This document shows positions 63,739 to 64,000 of a stretch of DNA of 64,000 bases, piece by piece. Each line of letters starts with the position of its first letter. The first letter of the stretch is position 1. The DNA is from an uncultured Sulfitobacter sp. (GTDB taxonomy: Bacteria; Pseudomonadota; Alphaproteobacteria; Rhodobacterales; Rhodobacteraceae): positions 1 through 64,000 of the forward strand of contig CALFWM010000008.1 in NCBI GenBank assembly GCA_937928635.1, in the 5' to 3' direction. The position numbers and the translations under genes are program-made. The notes beneath the pieces were generated by a model. That model was not told the DNA's origin. It did no database searches and worked only from the letters and a program-made list of their open reading frames with translations.

Positions 63739-64000
63739 TCACTCTTTTGGGCGATTATCCAAAATCCGGACCGCCTTGCCCTCTGATCGCGCCACGCCGC
63801 CCACGTCTGCCACATCTACACCCACACTGATCCCAACAGTCTGTTTGATCTGTGCGGCCAATGCCTTGGCGGCCCCTTCACGCGCCTCAGCGCTCACAGA
63901 GCCATCTGCACATTCACACAACACCCACATCTGATCCATCCGGTCAGGCTTGCTAAGCTCAATCTGGAAGTGCGGGGCCAACCCGGCTGTTGCCATCAAC
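63739..64000 (-). CDS. paaK: Phenylacetate-CoA ligase, C-terminal part, cut by window end
   Basis: The last ~86 residues of an AMP-forming ligase: 'LAPHFQIELSKPDRMDQMWVLCE', 'GAAKALAAQIKQTVGISVGVDVADVGGVARSEGKAVRILDNRPKE'. This C-terminal domain with the conserved 'SEGKAVRILDNR' matches PaaK, which activates phenylacetate for aerobic degradation. The N-terminal two thirds lie outside the window, so intactness and operon cannot be judged. About 88 bases separate its stop from the MITE. Confidence 0.85.
   Translation of the reverse strand, partial: LMATAGLAPHFQIELSKPDRMDQMWVLCECADGSVSAEAREGAAKALAAQIKQTVGISVGVDVADVGGVARSEGKAVRILDNRPKE

Noticed and set aside
1..64000. CRISPR arrays, prophage or secretion-system clusters
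   Set aside because: No regularly spaced direct repeats and no phage structural, integrase or secretion genes were found.

Overview
The window looks like chromosome of a marine alphaproteobacterium of the Rhodobacteraceae (Roseobacter group). The evidence is GC-rich coding sequence, many ATGA/GTGA start-stop overlaps, and several families largely restricted to or typical of this group: a DUF6478 protein, a CHCC zinc-finger protein, an Irr-type iron box in front of mbfA, and a degenerate ABC protein carrying a cyclic-nucleotide-binding-like domain. Genus-level placement is inference. No rRNA, tRNA, CRISPR array or prophage was recognised.

Both edges are accessory. At the left (1-700) are the first codons of an IS481-type transposase and an IS200-type tnpA killed twice: by an internal TGA and by a 100-bp element with terminal inverted repeats and a TA duplication. 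A second copy of that element (8 differences in 100 bases) lies at 63549-63648, next to a paaK gene cut by the window end. Between them is mostly housekeeping sequence. 0.7-9 kb: ribosome rescue factor arfB, a candidate short RNA or micro-ORF, queuosine precursor transporter yhhQ, a phytase-esterase-like protein, mepA, an MFS permease, yggT, recQ and yaaA. 9-19.8 kb: a hybrid sensor kinase, a 1813-residue alpha-2-macroglobulin with pbpC, and an AEC permease broken by an amber codon. 20-26.8 kb: a tightly overlapping MoxR / DUF58 / BatA-DUF4159 / membrane-protein operon. 26.8-29.6 kb: DUF1285, hyi, DUF2798, a GST and a YjbR-family gene broken by TGA. 29.6-37.5 kb: polA, a DUF2459 protein, the CHCC zinc finger, then gpmI-envC-ctpA.

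37.6-45.1 kb: a PagL-like lipid A deacylase; an ECF sigma / anti-sigma pair divergent from a YceI-cytochrome c fusion; an EEP-family hydrolase; DUF6478; a lipoprotein; ilvD. 45.2-52.6 kb: a decayed LysR gene, the degenerate ABC / cNMP-domain protein coupled to a CPBP membrane protease, then accD-folC and a small membrane protein. 52.6-63.5 kb: zapE, an MFS permease, an ornithine cyclodeaminase-like enzyme with a HAD phosphatase, yaiI-sthA-fghA, an intact AEC permease, an MsrQ-like protein, mbfA with its Irr-type box, a TetR regulator, and two tandem I78-type protease inhibitor genes.

Most worth following up: the degenerate ABC protein in which every ATP-binding motif is replaced and about 265 residues are inserted in the nucleotide-binding domain; the 100-bp MITE; a twin-hairpin repeat in two copies (5541-5583 and 56723-56765); the sigma / anti-sigma / YceI-cytochrome c unit; and a micro-ORF behind a Shine-Dalgarno that matches the 16S tail perfectly. 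Four genes are visibly decaying (IS200 tnpA, AEC permease, YjbR family, LysR).
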